A stretch of 64,000 bases of DNA from an uncultured Sphingomonas sp. (GCA_913776255.1 CAJYLV010000009.1:62001-126000), one strand, 5' to 3'. Shown: positions 38,490 through 48,884, numbered from the stretch's first letter. The notes: a model not told the origin generated them from the letters alone. Numbers and translations are program-made.

Positions 38490-38720
38490 TCAGTCCCGTG
38501 CCGTCAACGGCACCGACGAGCGTCCGGGAGCGCGCCCTTCTCCACCCGCCACCGCGTGCCGCGTCGCGTGAAGGTGGCGCAGGATCAGCGCCAGATCCGC
38601 CTCGCTCAGCCCCGACGCCGGGTCGATCACGATCCCGGCCGGCAGCGGTTCGACCCACGCCGCGAGGCGGTTGCACGCAGCGCCGAGCGCCGGGTCGGCG
38701 GAATCATCGAAAGCAGCCAT
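38490..38720 (-). CDS. Hypothetical small protein
   Basis: 76 aa MAAFDDSADPALGAACNRLAAWVEPLP...; same strand, 5 bp upstream of the acetyltransferase start. Confidence 0.5.
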   Translation of the reverse strand: MAAFDDSADPALGAACNRLAAWVEPLPAGIVIDPASGLSEADLALILRHLHATRHAVAGGEGRAPGRSSVPLTARD

Positions 38721-38759
38721 GACCGCGCTTATGCCGCGCGCGCCGCGATCGACCAAGCC

Positions 38760-40115
38760 TCAGCGCAGCGTCAGCTCGACCACCTGATCCCAGCGCTCGC
38801 CGAGCGGCGGAAGTCCGGAAAGCTCGGTGGTCGCGCCGCGCCGCGCGACCGCGACCCGCGCCCCCCCGTCCAGCAGCCGCGCCGCGGCGACCGGCGCCGT
38901 CAGCGGCAGCGCGACGCGCCCGTCATGCGCGCGCAGCAGGTGGACGTACACCGTCTTGCCCTTCTGCGTGGTGACACCCCAGTCGCCCGGCGCCACCGGC
39001 CCGCCGCGCGTGCCGTAGATGCTGGCGCCGTTCACCTTCAGCCAGTCGCCGATCGTGTGGAAGGTGGCGAGATTCTCCGGCTGGATCTCGCCATTGGGCA
39101 TCGGCCCGGTATTGAGCAGGAAATTGGCATTGCGCCCCGCCGCCCCGACCAGCGTCTGCACCAAGGTCTTGGGCGACTTGTACTGATCGTCGGTCAGGTT
39201 GAACCCCCAGCTGCCGTTCATCGTCTCGGCGGTTTCCAGCGGCAGCCGGCCGATCGTCGCGGTGCCGCTGAACCCGGTCTTGTTCTCGCCGGGCAGGTCA
39301 CGCTCGAAGGTCTGGTAATCCTCGCCCGCGAACGGGGCGTGATGGTGGTTGTTGACGATCAGCGCGCCGGGCTGAAGCTGGTGGATCAGCTTGTAGGTAC
39401 GCTCCAGCCGCCAGCGGTCGCGCAGCGGCGTCTTCTCCTGGTCCCACCAGCCGTCGAACCAGATCCCGCCGATCGGCCCATATTGCGTCAGCAACTCGCG
39501 CAGCTGCGCGTCCTGATAATCGAGGTAACGGTCCCAATTGCCCGCCTCCGGCCGACCTGCCGAATGGCCGGTGCGCCCGCGCGGGAAGTAATCGGGGTGG
39601 TGCCAGTCGAGCTGCGAATAATAGAAGAACAGCTTGACGCCCTGGCGCCGGCACGCCGCCGCCAGCTCGCCGATCGGATCGCGTCCGAACGGTGTCGCCT
39701 TCACGACATTGTACGGCGACACCTTGCTGTCGAACATCGCGAAGCCGTCGTGATGCTTGCTGGTGATGACGATATAGCGCGCGCCGGCGTCCTTGAACGA
39801 GCGAACCCAGCCATCGGCATCGAACTTCTGCGGGTAGAAGAACTTGGCGAGCCGCTCGTATTTGGCCGCCGGGATCTTGTTGTCCTGCATGATCCATTCG
39901 GCGCCGCCCGACGATCCGGTCCCGCCCAGCTCGCTGTACAGGCCCCAGTGGAGGAAGATGCCGAACTTGGCGTCCTGAAACCATTCGCGCGCGGCGAGAT
40001 TGGCCGGGGCCGGCGTGTAGGTTTCCGCCGCCTGCGCCATTGCGGGCGGCACCGTGAGCGTTGCCGCCCCGGCCAAAGTGAGCGCCTGCCACCAGCGACG
40101 TCGTGCGCACTTCAT
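38760..40115 (-). CDS. Alpha-L-fucosidase, GH29
   Basis: AKFGIFLHWGLYSELG..., YIVITSKHHDGFAMFDSKVSPYNVV, GGIWFDGWWDQ. Confidence 0.95.
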   Translation of the reverse strand: MKCARRRWWQALTLAGAATLTVPPAMAQAAETYTPAPANLAAREWFQDAKFGIFLHWGLYSELGGTGSSGGAEWIMQDNKIPAAKYERLAKFFYPQKFDADGWVRSFKDAGARYIVITSKHHDGFAMFDSKVSPYNVVKATPFGRDPIGELAAACRRQGVKLFFYYSQLDWHHPDYFPRGRTGHSAGRPEAGNWDRYLDYQDAQLRELLTQYGPIGGIWFDGWWDQEKTPLRDRWRLERTYKLIHQLQPGALIVNNHHHAPFAGEDYQTFERDLPGENKTGFSGTATIGRLPLETAETMNGSWGFNLTDDQYKSPKTLVQTLVGAAGRNANFLLNTGPMPNGEIQPENLATFHTIGDWLKVNGASIYGTRGGPVAPGDWGVTTQKGKTVYVHLLRAHDGRVALPLTAPVAAARLLDGGARVAVARRGATTELSGLPPLGERWDQVVELTLR

Positions 40116-40167
40116 CCCACTCTCCCCCTTTGTCTTTCCAACAGGATGCCGCGGAAGCGCGCCCCTG

Positions 40168-41298
40168 TCACCCTCCCCGTCGGCCCGCGAAATACGTCCG
40201 AAGCCGCGCCGCCTCCTCCGGCGTGATCGCCATCACCGTGCCGTGCTTGGGCGCGGTGAAATTGGTGGTCTTCATCGTCGAGCCCGGATCGTTGAACCGC
40301 CCGATGTTGCGGAAGGTCTTGAAGTCGGTCGTCTCGGCGAACCCCATATTGTTCGGCTTCGCCCCGAACACGTCGTACATCAGCACATAGGTGTTGGTGC
40401 CATAGCGCTTCCATAGGTTCGGCGCCTCGGCCGCGACCGTCTCGGGATCGATCTTCTGCGCGTCGTAGACATAGCCGCCGTCGATCCGCCGCGACACCGC
40501 CTGGCGGATGCTGCCGGGCTGCTCGTGCGCGACATAGAACATGTGATAGCGATCGCCGACCTTGGTGATGTCGGCGTCGATCGTGTTCACCGCCGGGCGC
40601 GGATAGTGCAGAATCTGCTTCGGCTCGGTGGTCAGCGTCGTGAAGGCGGGATCGGCGAGCGACTGCACCATGAAGTTCGGCCCGTTGCCGATCCGGGTGG
40701 TGAAATAGACCATCATCCGTCGCCGCGCCGGGTTCCAGATCGTCTCCGGTGCCCAGGCATTGCCCGCCTGCGCGAAGGCCGGGAACAAGGCGCTGACGTT
40801 CACCTTGGCCAGCGTCCAGTGCAGCAGGTCGTGGCTCTTCATCAGGATCAGGTTGCGGTTGTTGCCCCAGCCATACTCCTTCTCCGGCCGCTCCCAGTCG
40901 GTCGCGCGCAGCCCCTCGCGCTTGGCGAAGATGTGCAGGTCGGTCATCGACATATAGAAATCGCCATCGGGCCCGCGCATGATGTGCGGATCGCGGATGC
41001 CCTTCTGGTCGGCGACCGCGCGCCCCGACAGCACCGGCGCGCCGTCGTTAACGTCGGTGAAGGTATAGCCGTCCGCCGAGGTCGCGAAATGCAGCGAGTG
41101 CGTCTCGTCCTTGAAATAGGCGAGCAGATAGGCCGAGCGCGCCGCCGCGGCGACCTCCGGCGCGGGATAGGCGGCAAGCGCCGGGACGACCGCCAGCTGC
41201 CGCACGGCCGGTGCGGCCTCCTGCGCGATCGACGGCGGGGACGACACCGTTGTGCCGAGCGCCAGCACCATGGTCGTTGCTGTCAAGAACGCCTTCAT
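40168..41298 (-). CDS. GH43-like exported glycoside hydrolase
   Basis: RDPHIMRGPDGDFYMSMTDLH, NAWAPETIWNPARRRMMVYFTT, TIDADITKVGDRYHMFYVAHE. Confidence 0.87.
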   Translation of the reverse strand: MKAFLTATTMVLALGTTVSSPPSIAQEAAPAVRQLAVVPALAAYPAPEVAAAARSAYLLAYFKDETHSLHFATSADGYTFTDVNDGAPVLSGRAVADQKGIRDPHIMRGPDGDFYMSMTDLHIFAKREGLRATDWERPEKEYGWGNNRNLILMKSHDLLHWTLAKVNVSALFPAFAQAGNAWAPETIWNPARRRMMVYFTTRIGNGPNFMVQSLADPAFTTLTTEPKQILHYPRPAVNTIDADITKVGDRYHMFYVAHEQPGSIRQAVSRRIDGGYVYDAQKIDPETVAAEAPNLWKRYGTNTYVLMYDVFGAKPNNMGFAETTDFKTFRNIGRFNDPGSTMKTTNFTAPKHGTVMAITPEEAARLRTYFAGRRGG

Positions 41299-41500
41299 AC
41301 CCTCTCCCCTGCCAGCGACACCCGCCGATCAAGGGCGACCTAAATACTCCGACAAGAGGATGCAACGATTACAAAACGTTGCGCCGCCGACGACTGGACC
41401 CGTTTTGCGCGCGTACCTGTAAATTAACGCTTTTCCTCCATGTGAGTGTGCGACCGCCGCGCAGGCGTCCAGCAAAGCAACAGGAAATTGGAAGCGTCTT

Positions 41501-43255
41501 ATGCCGGGTCTGGCAGCAAGGATTCGTGATCTCAGCCTTTCTGCGAAGGTGACGTGGCTCATCGCGCTGTCGCTCTGTCTGCTCTCGCTGGTGACGGCGG
41601 GCGTCACCGCCACCGTGCTGGCCGTCAACGCCGAGCGGAGCGCGACCGAACGCCAGGAAGCGAACATGCGCGTCGCATGGAGCGTGCTCCAGCGTCACGG
41701 CCGCTCCGCCACGGTCAACGGCGACCAACTGTCGATCGACGGACACGTCCTCAACGGCGACCACAGCGCGGTCGATCGCGTCAAGCAACTGGTCGGCGGC
41801 ACCGCGACGATCTTCCGCGGCGACACCCGCATCGCCACCAACGTCAAGAACAAGGACGGCAGCCGCGCGACCGGCACCAAGCTGACCAGCGACGCGGTGC
41901 GCGAGACCGTGCTGCGCGACGGCCGCAACTATCGCGGGCGCGCCGACATCCTCGGCACCAATTATTTTACCGCCTATGATCCGATCAAGGATGCGAACGG
42001 CGCCGTGGTCGGCATCCTGTACGTCGGCATCCCGGCCGCCGACTTCCTCGCCAGCGTCCACGAGGTCCAGCGCAGCATCGCGATCGTCGCGGTGCTGGTG
42101 ACGCTCTGCGCGGCAATCGCCTGTCTGGCGGTGACGCGCAGGATGTTCCGCCCGCTCGGCGAGATGCGCAGCGCGATGACCGAGCTGGCCGGTGGCCGCC
42201 TGGACGTCGCGGTGCCGGGCACCGACCGTCGCGACGAGATCGGCGCGATGGCCAGGGCGCTGGTCGTGTTCCGCGACGCCGGCGAGGCCAAGGCCCGCGC
42301 CGACGCCGAACAGCGGCAGGTGGTCGACACGCTCGCGCAGCAGCTTGCCGCGCTCGCCGACGGACGCCTCACCCAGCGGCTCGGCCAGACGCTGCCCGCC
42401 AGCTATGCCGCGCTCGCGCGCGATTTCGACCGCGCGCTGTCGTCGATCCACGATGCCGTGCTGGGGATCAACACCGGCAGCGAGACCGTCTATCGCTTCA
42501 CCGCCGAGCTGACGCAGGCGTCCGACGATCTGTCGGGTCGCACCGAGCAGCAGGCGGCGAGCCTCGAGGAAACCGCCGCGGCGATGAGCGCGATCGCCGA
42601 CACGGTGAACAGCGCCGCGACCGGCGCCGCGGGCGCGCAGGAGGCGATGCACCGCGTCCATGGCGAGGCGCGCGACGGCGCGCAGGTGGTGCGCGCGGCG
42701 GTGGCGGCGATGGGCCGGCTGGAGCAGGCGTCGAACGAGATTTCGGAGATCATCGCGGTGATCGACGGCATCGCCTTCCAGACCAATTTGCTCGCGCTCA
42801 ACGCCGGCGTCGAGGCGGCGCGCGCCGGCGACGCCGGCAAGGGTTTCGCGGTGGTCGCCAGCGAAGTGCGCGCGCTCGCCGGGCGCTGCTCCGACGCGGC
42901 CACCGACGTGCGCCAGCGGATCGTGCTGAGCAGCCAGCAGGTCGAAGAGGGCGTGCGGCTGGTCAACGACACCGGCAGCGCGCTGGAGCGGATCACCGAC
43001 CAGATCGGCGCGATCACCGCGCAGGTGTCCGACATCGCCGCCAACGCCTCCGCGCAGGCCGAGGGCCTGCGGCAGATCGACATCGCGCTGGCGCAGATCG
43101 ACGGCACGACGCAGCAGAATGCCGCGATGGTCGAGGAAGTCACCGCGGTGACCCGCAAGCTCGAGGCGCAGGCCGGCGCGCTCGGCGACCAGATCGCACG
43201 GTTCGACGTCGGCACCGCGACGCGGAGTGCCGCGCCGCTCGCGCGCGCGGCGTGA
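41501..43255 (+). CDS. Methyl-accepting chemotaxis protein with periplasmic Cache-type sensor and HAMP
   Basis: Two TM; YFTAYDPIKDANGAVVGILYVGIP; EIIAVIDGIAFQTNLLALNAGVEAARAGDAGKGFAVVASEVRALA. Confidence 0.95.
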   Translation: MPGLAARIRDLSLSAKVTWLIALSLCLLSLVTAGVTATVLAVNAERSATERQEANMRVAWSVLQRHGRSATVNGDQLSIDGHVLNGDHSAVDRVKQLVGGTATIFRGDTRIATNVKNKDGSRATGTKLTSDAVRETVLRDGRNYRGRADILGTNYFTAYDPIKDANGAVVGILYVGIPAADFLASVHEVQRSIAIVAVLVTLCAAIACLAVTRRMFRPLGEMRSAMTELAGGRLDVAVPGTDRRDEIGAMARALVVFRDAGEAKARADAEQRQVVDTLAQQLAALADGRLTQRLGQTLPASYAALARDFDRALSSIHDAVLGINTGSETVYRFTAELTQASDDLSGRTEQQAASLEETAAAMSAIADTVNSAATGAAGAQEAMHRVHGEARDGAQVVRAAVAAMGRLEQASNEISEIIAVIDGIAFQTNLLALNAGVEAARAGDAGKGFAVVASEVRALAGRCSDAATDVRQRIVLSSQQVEEGVRLVNDTGSALERITDQIGAITAQVSDIAANASAQAEGLRQIDIALAQIDGTTQQNAAMVEEVTAVTRKLEAQAGALGDQIARFDVGTATRSAAPLARAA

Positions 43256-43462
43256 CGGCCGCGGCGCGGCGCGGCGCGGCCCGAAGTTGCGAAGATGGGC
43301 CGCTGACGGAAATAAGTGCGCCAGCGCTGGCCCTTGCAACAAATCGGGTCAGTGAATTCGCGGCCGAGGATGGTCATCGCCGCTGCCGTTCGTCTACCAC
43401 GACCGCAGCGGCGGATCGGATCGCGATGCCGATCCGACTGCCGAACGCAGGGGAGCGGGCGC

Positions 43463-45250
43463 GTGGGAAGTGTTGATCCAATATGGCGGACGGTTTGCTG
43501 TCTCGTCGCGCTGGGCTCGATCGCGGTGGGGGCCCAGGCCGGGGCGCAGACCGCTGCCGCCACCCCGCCGATGGGCTGGAATCCCTACAACGCCTTCGAC
43601 CTGAATTACGGCGAGGCGGACGTGATGGCGCAGGCCGATCTGCTCCTGTCATCGGGGCTCGCGCGGCTCGGCTACGATCATGTCAACATCGATGACGGCT
43701 GGTGGCTGCGCCGCGAGGGCGGTACGATCCGCGTCCGCACCACCATCTACCCGTCCGCCGCGCTGCCCGACGGCACCACCAGCCTGCGCCCGTTCGTCGA
43801 TCGCCTCCACGCGATGGGGCTGAAGGCGGGCATCTACACCGATATCGGGCGCAACACCTGCTCGCAGCGCTGGCGTCCGCACACCCCCAACCTCCCCGAA
43901 GGCACGGTACGGCAACGCGAGGTCGGCACCTACGGCCACCACACGCAGGACGCCGCGTTGCTGTTCGCCACATGGGGGTTCGACTTCATCAAGGTCGATG
44001 CCTGCGGCATCGCCGATTACACCCCCGACCTGCCCGAGGTGAAGGACGGGACGTACCGCGCCTTCGCGCCGCTGATCGTGCGCGAACGACCCGCCCGGTC
44101 GGACGCGGCCGGGCTGGCGCGCGAATATGCCAGCTTCGCCGCCGCGGTGCGCCGCGCCGCGCCGGGGCGGACGCCGCTGGTGTCGATCTGCGCGTGGGGA
44201 CAGGCCGACGTCAACGACTGGGCACAGCGCTACGGGCAGATGTCGCGCACCAGCTTCGACATCTCCCCGACGTGGGAGGCGATGCTGTTCAACTTCGACA
44301 GCGCCGCCTCGCGCGCATTGTTTGCCGGGCCGGGGCATTGGAACGATCCCGACATGCTGGAGGTCGGCAACGGCGCGTTCGACGGCGATCACCTCACCGC
44401 GGCGCGCGCGCACATGAGCCTGTGGGCGGTGCTCGCCGCGCCGCTGATCCTCGGCAACGACCTGCGCCGCATGACCCCGGCGATCGCCGCGATCGTCGGC
44501 AACCGCGATGTGATCGCGATCGATCAGGATCCGGCGGGCAACCAGGGCGTGGTGGTCGCCAAAGACGGCAACGGCGAGATCGTCGCCAAGGCGCTGGCGA
44601 CGCGCGGGCACAAGGCGGTCGCGCTCGTCAATCGCGGCATGACGCCGCTCACGCTGACGGTCGCGCTCGCCGACATCGGCCTGTCCCCGACGGCGGCGAC
44701 CACGCTGCGCGACCTGTGGCGCGGCACGTCGCGCGCCGTGGACGACGGTCGCATCGCGGTGACGCTCGCCCCGCAGGAAACCGCGCTGCTGCGGATCGAG
44801 GGGCAGCCGCTCGACGGCGCGGTCGACCTGCCCGCCGACATACCGGCGCGGTTCGATGTCGCGGACAAAGGGTACAAGGCCCCGGACCGCACCCCGGCAA
44901 GGCAATGGGTGCTCGCGCAGATCGGCTACCGCCCCTATGGCGAGCCGCTGCTGCTCGACGGGGTGCAGGATCGGACCGGGCTCGGCGTCGCGGCCGGCAC
45001 GCGCATCCGGCTCAATCTCGACGGGCAATATGACCGCATCTCACTCGATACCCGCATGCCGGGCGCGGGCACCGGGCGCTACGTTGTCCGCGTCGACGGG
45101 CGCGTGCTGGCGGAAGGTATCGCTTCGGACAAGCCGCACCCGCTGTCGCTCCACGTCCGCGGTGCGCACCAGCTCGAACTCGTCGCGCCCGCCGCCGCAA
45201 ACGGCGTCACGTCCTTCGCTTGGCATCGCGTGCGGCTGACGCGGCGCTGA
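43463..45250 (+). CDS. Alpha-galactosidase GH27 with C-terminal NPCBM-like domain
   Basis: TPPMGWNPYNAFDLNYGEADVMAQADLLLSSGLARLGYDHVNIDDGWW; FDFIKVDACG; start GTG 43463 uncertain. Confidence 0.93.
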   Translation: MGSVDPIWRTVCCLVALGSIAVGAQAGAQTAAATPPMGWNPYNAFDLNYGEADVMAQADLLLSSGLARLGYDHVNIDDGWWLRREGGTIRVRTTIYPSAALPDGTTSLRPFVDRLHAMGLKAGIYTDIGRNTCSQRWRPHTPNLPEGTVRQREVGTYGHHTQDAALLFATWGFDFIKVDACGIADYTPDLPEVKDGTYRAFAPLIVRERPARSDAAGLAREYASFAAAVRRAAPGRTPLVSICAWGQADVNDWAQRYGQMSRTSFDISPTWEAMLFNFDSAASRALFAGPGHWNDPDMLEVGNGAFDGDHLTAARAHMSLWAVLAAPLILGNDLRRMTPAIAAIVGNRDVIAIDQDPAGNQGVVVAKDGNGEIVAKALATRGHKAVALVNRGMTPLTLTVALADIGLSPTAATTLRDLWRGTSRAVDDGRIAVTLAPQETALLRIEGQPLDGAVDLPADIPARFDVADKGYKAPDRTPARQWVLAQIGYRPYGEPLLLDGVQDRTGLGVAAGTRIRLNLDGQYDRISLDTRMPGAGTGRYVVRVDGRVLAEGIASDKPHPLSLHVRGAHQLELVAPAAANGVTSFAWHRVRLTRR

Positions 45251-45584
45251 CGAGACGCTGGAGCGACGGCCGCACGCGCAGGAAGGCGGCATAGCCGCAA
45301 TCGAGTAGCGCCAGCACCCTGCGATGTCGCGCCGCCAGACCCAACGGGCGCAGCAGCGGAATCGCGCGCCACATCGCCGCGAAGGCCGCCGCGCCGGACA
45401 GCAGCGGCCCGCCGTCCTCGCGCGCATGGAAGCGCGCCAGCAGCGCCGCGCGATCGGTCGGGCACGCCGCGTGCGTCACGTCGACGAACGTGATCCGCCC
45501 CCGCGTATCGAGCCGCCGCATCAGCGCGATCTCGCGCCGGCACAGCGGACATCCGCCGTCGTGCCAGACCGTGACGCGGCTCAT
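45207..45584 (-). CDS. DCC-family (DUF393) thiol-disulfide oxidoreductase-like protein
   Basis: VWHDGGCPLCRREIALMRRLD. Confidence 0.9.
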   Translation of the reverse strand: MSRVTVWHDGGCPLCRREIALMRRLDTRGRITFVDVTHAACPTDRAALLARFHAREDGGPLLSGAAAFAAMWRAIPLLRPLGLAARHRRVLALLDCGYAAFLRVRPSLQRLVSAASAARDAKRRT

Positions 45585-47293
45585 CCCGCCCGCTGCGGAT
45601 TGGCGCGCCGGATGCGATCGGCGAGCACGGTCGCGAACGCCACCCAGGCGACGAACGGCACCGACAGCGCCGCGGCGGGTCGATCGACCTTCGCGGCGGT
45701 GACCGCCAGCGCCGCGCCGGAGGCCACCATCGCGCCCGAGGCGACCGTGCTCGCCTCCAGCCGCTTGCGGCGGAAGAACAATTCGGTCCAGCCGCCGATC
45801 ATCGCGCTATTGGCCAGCCACAGGCCGACCGCAGCATTGCGCGCCGCCCCCGACGGGCGCCGCAGCAGCCGGTATCCGCCGACCGCCAGCCCGGTCTCCA
45901 GCACCGGCCACACCGCGCCGAACGCGGCATCGGGGGGCGTGAAGCCGGGCTTGTCGAGCCGGCGATACCAGCGCCGGATGCCCGGATGCGACCGGTCGGG
46001 CGCGTTGCGGCGACCAATCAACGCGCTCGCGCCCAGTGTCAGCGCGACCACGCCCAGCGCAGCGGGCGCGGACAGGCCCTGCGGACGCGCCGCCGGTCGC
46101 ATCGCACCGTCGTACCGCGACAGGTCGGGGGTCGGATCGTCCCCGCCGCCCGACAGCGCGCCAGTGACCGCCATCACCGCCGGCCGGCTCGCCACCGCCA
46201 ACGCCGCATGCAACGCACGGATGCCGAGCCGGCTGTGCGGGTTCGCCATCCGCGCCGCGAAGCCCGGGATCGCCTGCGCCTTCTCTACCATCGGCCGCAG
46301 CTGCCGGTCATAGCCCTGGAACGCCGCGGCCAGATCGGCGGTGCGGATCAGCTCGCCCGCCAGCACGCGCGCGCCGGTCACCGCCAGCGTCGTGCCGACC
46401 CCGCCCATCGGCGTCACGCACCACGCGGCGTCGCCGCACAGCACCACCCGCCCCATCGACCAGCGCGGCATCCGCACCTGCCGCAGCACGTCGAAGTAGA
46501 AATCGTCGGTCGCCTCCATCGCCGCGAGCACGCGCGGCGCCTGCCAGCCGGCATCGGCGAACGTCTCGCGCAGCCACGCTTTCTGACGCGCGACGTCCCA
46601 GTCCTGCTCGCCCGCGGGCGGCCTCTGTACCGCCAGCATCGCGCGCGTCGTGCCGTGGCGATCGGGGCGCAGCGACACGCTGCGGCCACCGGTCGCATGA
46701 TACCAGCGCCACAGCCGATCGTCGTCGGCCCGCCGCGGGATCGTGAAATAGGCCATCGACAGGTTCATGAAGCGCGGCTGGTTTTCGCCGGGGAAGATCA
46801 GCGCGCGCGTCGCGGACCCGACGCCCTCGGCGACGATCACCGCATCGAACCGCTCGGTCGCGCCGCCCGCGAAGGTCACCGCCGCGCCGTCCGCCCGCTC
46901 CTCGATCGCGGTGACATGATCGCCGAAGCGGAAACGGGCATGATCGCGCGCGGCGTCGAACAGCAGCCGCGCGAGGTCGCCGCGCAGAATCTCCATCTCG
47001 GCGGTCGGACCGTCCGGGCCGGTATCGGCGGTCAGGAACTGCGCCGCGATGCGCCCGTCCTCGTCGATCCACGCGGTGCCTTCCTCGCCGGTGCCCGCTG
47101 CCAGCGCGGCATCCTCCAGCCCCATCGCGCGCAGCACCGTCCGCCCGACCCCGCGCACGTCGACATTCTGCCCGCCGTCGCGGAACGCCGGGGCGCGCTC
47201 GACGACCGTCACGTCGAACCCTGCACGCCCCAGCCACCACGCACAGCAAATGCCGGCGACGCTGGCGCCGGTAATCAGGATGTTCCTCGCCAC
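45581..47293 (-). CDS. FAD-dependent monooxygenase fused to a C-terminal TspO/MBR-like domain
   Basis: N-term ILITGASVAGICCAWWLGRAGFDVTVVERAP, VVLCGDAAWCVTPMGGVGTTLA; C-term WYRRLDKPGFTPPDAAFGAVWPVLE...WLANSAMIGGWTELFFRRKRLE...VPFVAWVAFATVLADRIRRANP. Confidence 0.85.
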   Translation of the reverse strand: MARNILITGASVAGICCAWWLGRAGFDVTVVERAPAFRDGGQNVDVRGVGRTVLRAMGLEDAALAAGTGEEGTAWIDEDGRIAAQFLTADTGPDGPTAEMEILRGDLARLLFDAARDHARFRFGDHVTAIEERADGAAVTFAGGATERFDAVIVAEGVGSATRALIFPGENQPRFMNLSMAYFTIPRRADDDRLWRWYHATGGRSVSLRPDRHGTTRAMLAVQRPPAGEQDWDVARQKAWLRETFADAGWQAPRVLAAMEATDDFYFDVLRQVRMPRWSMGRVVLCGDAAWCVTPMGGVGTTLAVTGARVLAGELIRTADLAAAFQGYDRQLRPMVEKAQAIPGFAARMANPHSRLGIRALHAALAVASRPAVMAVTGALSGGGDDPTPDLSRYDGAMRPAARPQGLSAPAALGVVALTLGASALIGRRNAPDRSHPGIRRWYRRLDKPGFTPPDAAFGAVWPVLETGLAVGGYRLLRRPSGAARNAAVGLWLANSAMIGGWTELFFRRKRLEASTVASGAMVASGAALAVTAAKVDRPAAALSVPFVAWVAFATVLADRIRRANPQRAG

Positions 47294-47357
47294 GCTGCCA
47301 CGCTCCTCTTCGCGAGGCACAACGTCGCAGCGGACGAAAGTTACCGGACGCGGCGCA

Positions 47358-47792
47358 TCATTCCTGTAATGCCTGCATCGCGCCTCGCCAGTTCTCGGGA
47401 AGCGGGACCGGGCGATGTGTCGCGCGCGCGACGCAGACATGCGTGAACAACGCCTCCGCCGCGGCGTCCGCTGCGCCCGCGGCAAAGGCGCCGAGCCGGT
47501 AGGTGACGCTCGACGTCCCGAGCCGCGCGATCGCCAGACCGATCTCGACCGGCTCCGGATAGGAAAGTGGCCGCGCGTAGCGGCACCCGGTTTCCACCAC
47601 CAGCGCGATCGGATCGCCCGTCGCGATGTCGAGCAACCCGGCGCCAATCAGCCAGTTGTTCACCGCGGTGTCGAACCAATGGTAATAGATGGCATTGTTG
47701 ACGTGGCCGTAGGCGTCATTGTCGCTCCAGCGCGTGACGATCGGCTGCCACCAATGATAGGCGCTGCGGGGGCGCAGGGGGTCGCGGGCCAT
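47358..47792 (-). CDS. Acyl-CoA thioesterase (4HBT hot-dog)
   Basis: VTRWSDNDAYGHVNNAIYYHWFDTAVNNWL. Confidence 0.93.
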   Translation of the reverse strand: MARDPLRPRSAYHWWQPIVTRWSDNDAYGHVNNAIYYHWFDTAVNNWLIGAGLLDIATGDPIALVVETGCRYARPLSYPEPVEIGLAIARLGTSSVTYRLGAFAAGAADAAAEALFTHVCVARATHRPVPLPENWRGAMQALQE

Positions 47793-47869
47793 GTCCTCTC
47801 CTTGCGCGGTGTCGTGTGCGTCGGCGTATCATGTCACGGAACGCCGCGCCGATCGACCCGCGCCGCGCG

Positions 47870-48709
47870 CTAATGCTTCATCTCGTTTTTGACCTGCGCA
47901 TGGGCGAGCAGCGCGAACAGCCCGGTGCCACCGACGATGTTGCCGAGCAGCGCCGGCAGCACGAACCCGCCCAGCGCCCAGCCGGCGCTCGCCTGCCCCG
48001 CCCACACCAGCAGGAACGCCTCCGACGCCCCCGCGACGACGTGCGCGAACCCGCCGAGCGAGATCGCGTAGGTGACCGCGAAGACGATCCAGAAGTCGCC
48101 GCTGTTCACCGCCGAGCGGATCCACGCAATCGACGCGATCAGGAACCCGGCGGGGATCGCCTGCATCAGCGTGTCGAGCCGCCCCCGCTCCAGCAGCTTT
48201 TCCGAGACGGTCACCATCCCGGCCAGCGTGTCCGCCGGCTGGAGATGCGCATGGACCGCGAGCGCGGTCGCAATCAGCGCGCCGAGCATGTTGGCGACGA
48301 AGATCACGCTCCACAACCGCAGCAGCGCCAGCAGGTTGCGTGCGGTCGGCGCGCGCACCACCGGCAGCACCGCCACCGCGGTATGTTCGGTGAACAGCTG
48401 CAGCCGGCCGAGGATCACGATCAGGAACCCGGCCGGATAGCCGAGCGCGACCACCGCCTCCGCCCAGTCCGCAGCCGGCAGGTAATGCCGCAGCGCGCCG
48501 CTGACCCACAAGGAGGCCATGATCGCGATCCCGGCCGCGAAGCCGGACCAGAACAGCGATGCGACCGGGCGCGCCAGTTCGTCCTCGCCCTGTTCGGCGA
48601 CCGCGGCATGGACGACGCGCGCCGCGGGGGCACTGCGCTCCTCGGCTTCCGCCTGCTCTTCACCCTGTTCGTCGTGCCGATCGGACATCCCAGCCTCCAC
48701 CGCCGCCAA
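47870..48709 (-). CDS. Formate/nitrite transporter (FNT) family protein
   Basis: Multi-TM FNT pattern: YPAGFLIVILGRLQLFTEHTAVAVLPV, GDFWIVFAVTYAISLGGFAHVVAGASEAFLLVWAG. Confidence 0.88.
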   Translation of the reverse strand: MAAVEAGMSDRHDEQGEEQAEAEERSAPAARVVHAAVAEQGEDELARPVASLFWSGFAAGIAIMASLWVSGALRHYLPAADWAEAVVALGYPAGFLIVILGRLQLFTEHTAVAVLPVVRAPTARNLLALLRLWSVIFVANMLGALIATALAVHAHLQPADTLAGMVTVSEKLLERGRLDTLMQAIPAGFLIASIAWIRSAVNSGDFWIVFAVTYAISLGGFAHVVAGASEAFLLVWAGQASAGWALGGFVLPALLGNIVGGTGLFALLAHAQVKNEMKH

Positions 48710-48792
48710 CGTTCGGCCGGCGCGGATCGCTCAACACCTCGCCGATGATTTTACCCGGCGGTGTCGGCGGTCACGACGCGCACACCCTCGTC

Positions 48793-48884
48793 CGTCATCC
48801 CGGACTTGATCCGGGATCCCGCTTTTACCGGCCGATGGTCGGAACAAGAAGAAGCGGGGTCCCGGATCAGTTCCGGGACGACGA
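48793..48884. repeat. Inverted repeat, TCATCCCGGACTTGATCCGGGATCCCGC family
   Basis: Both arms present. Confidence 0.8.
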
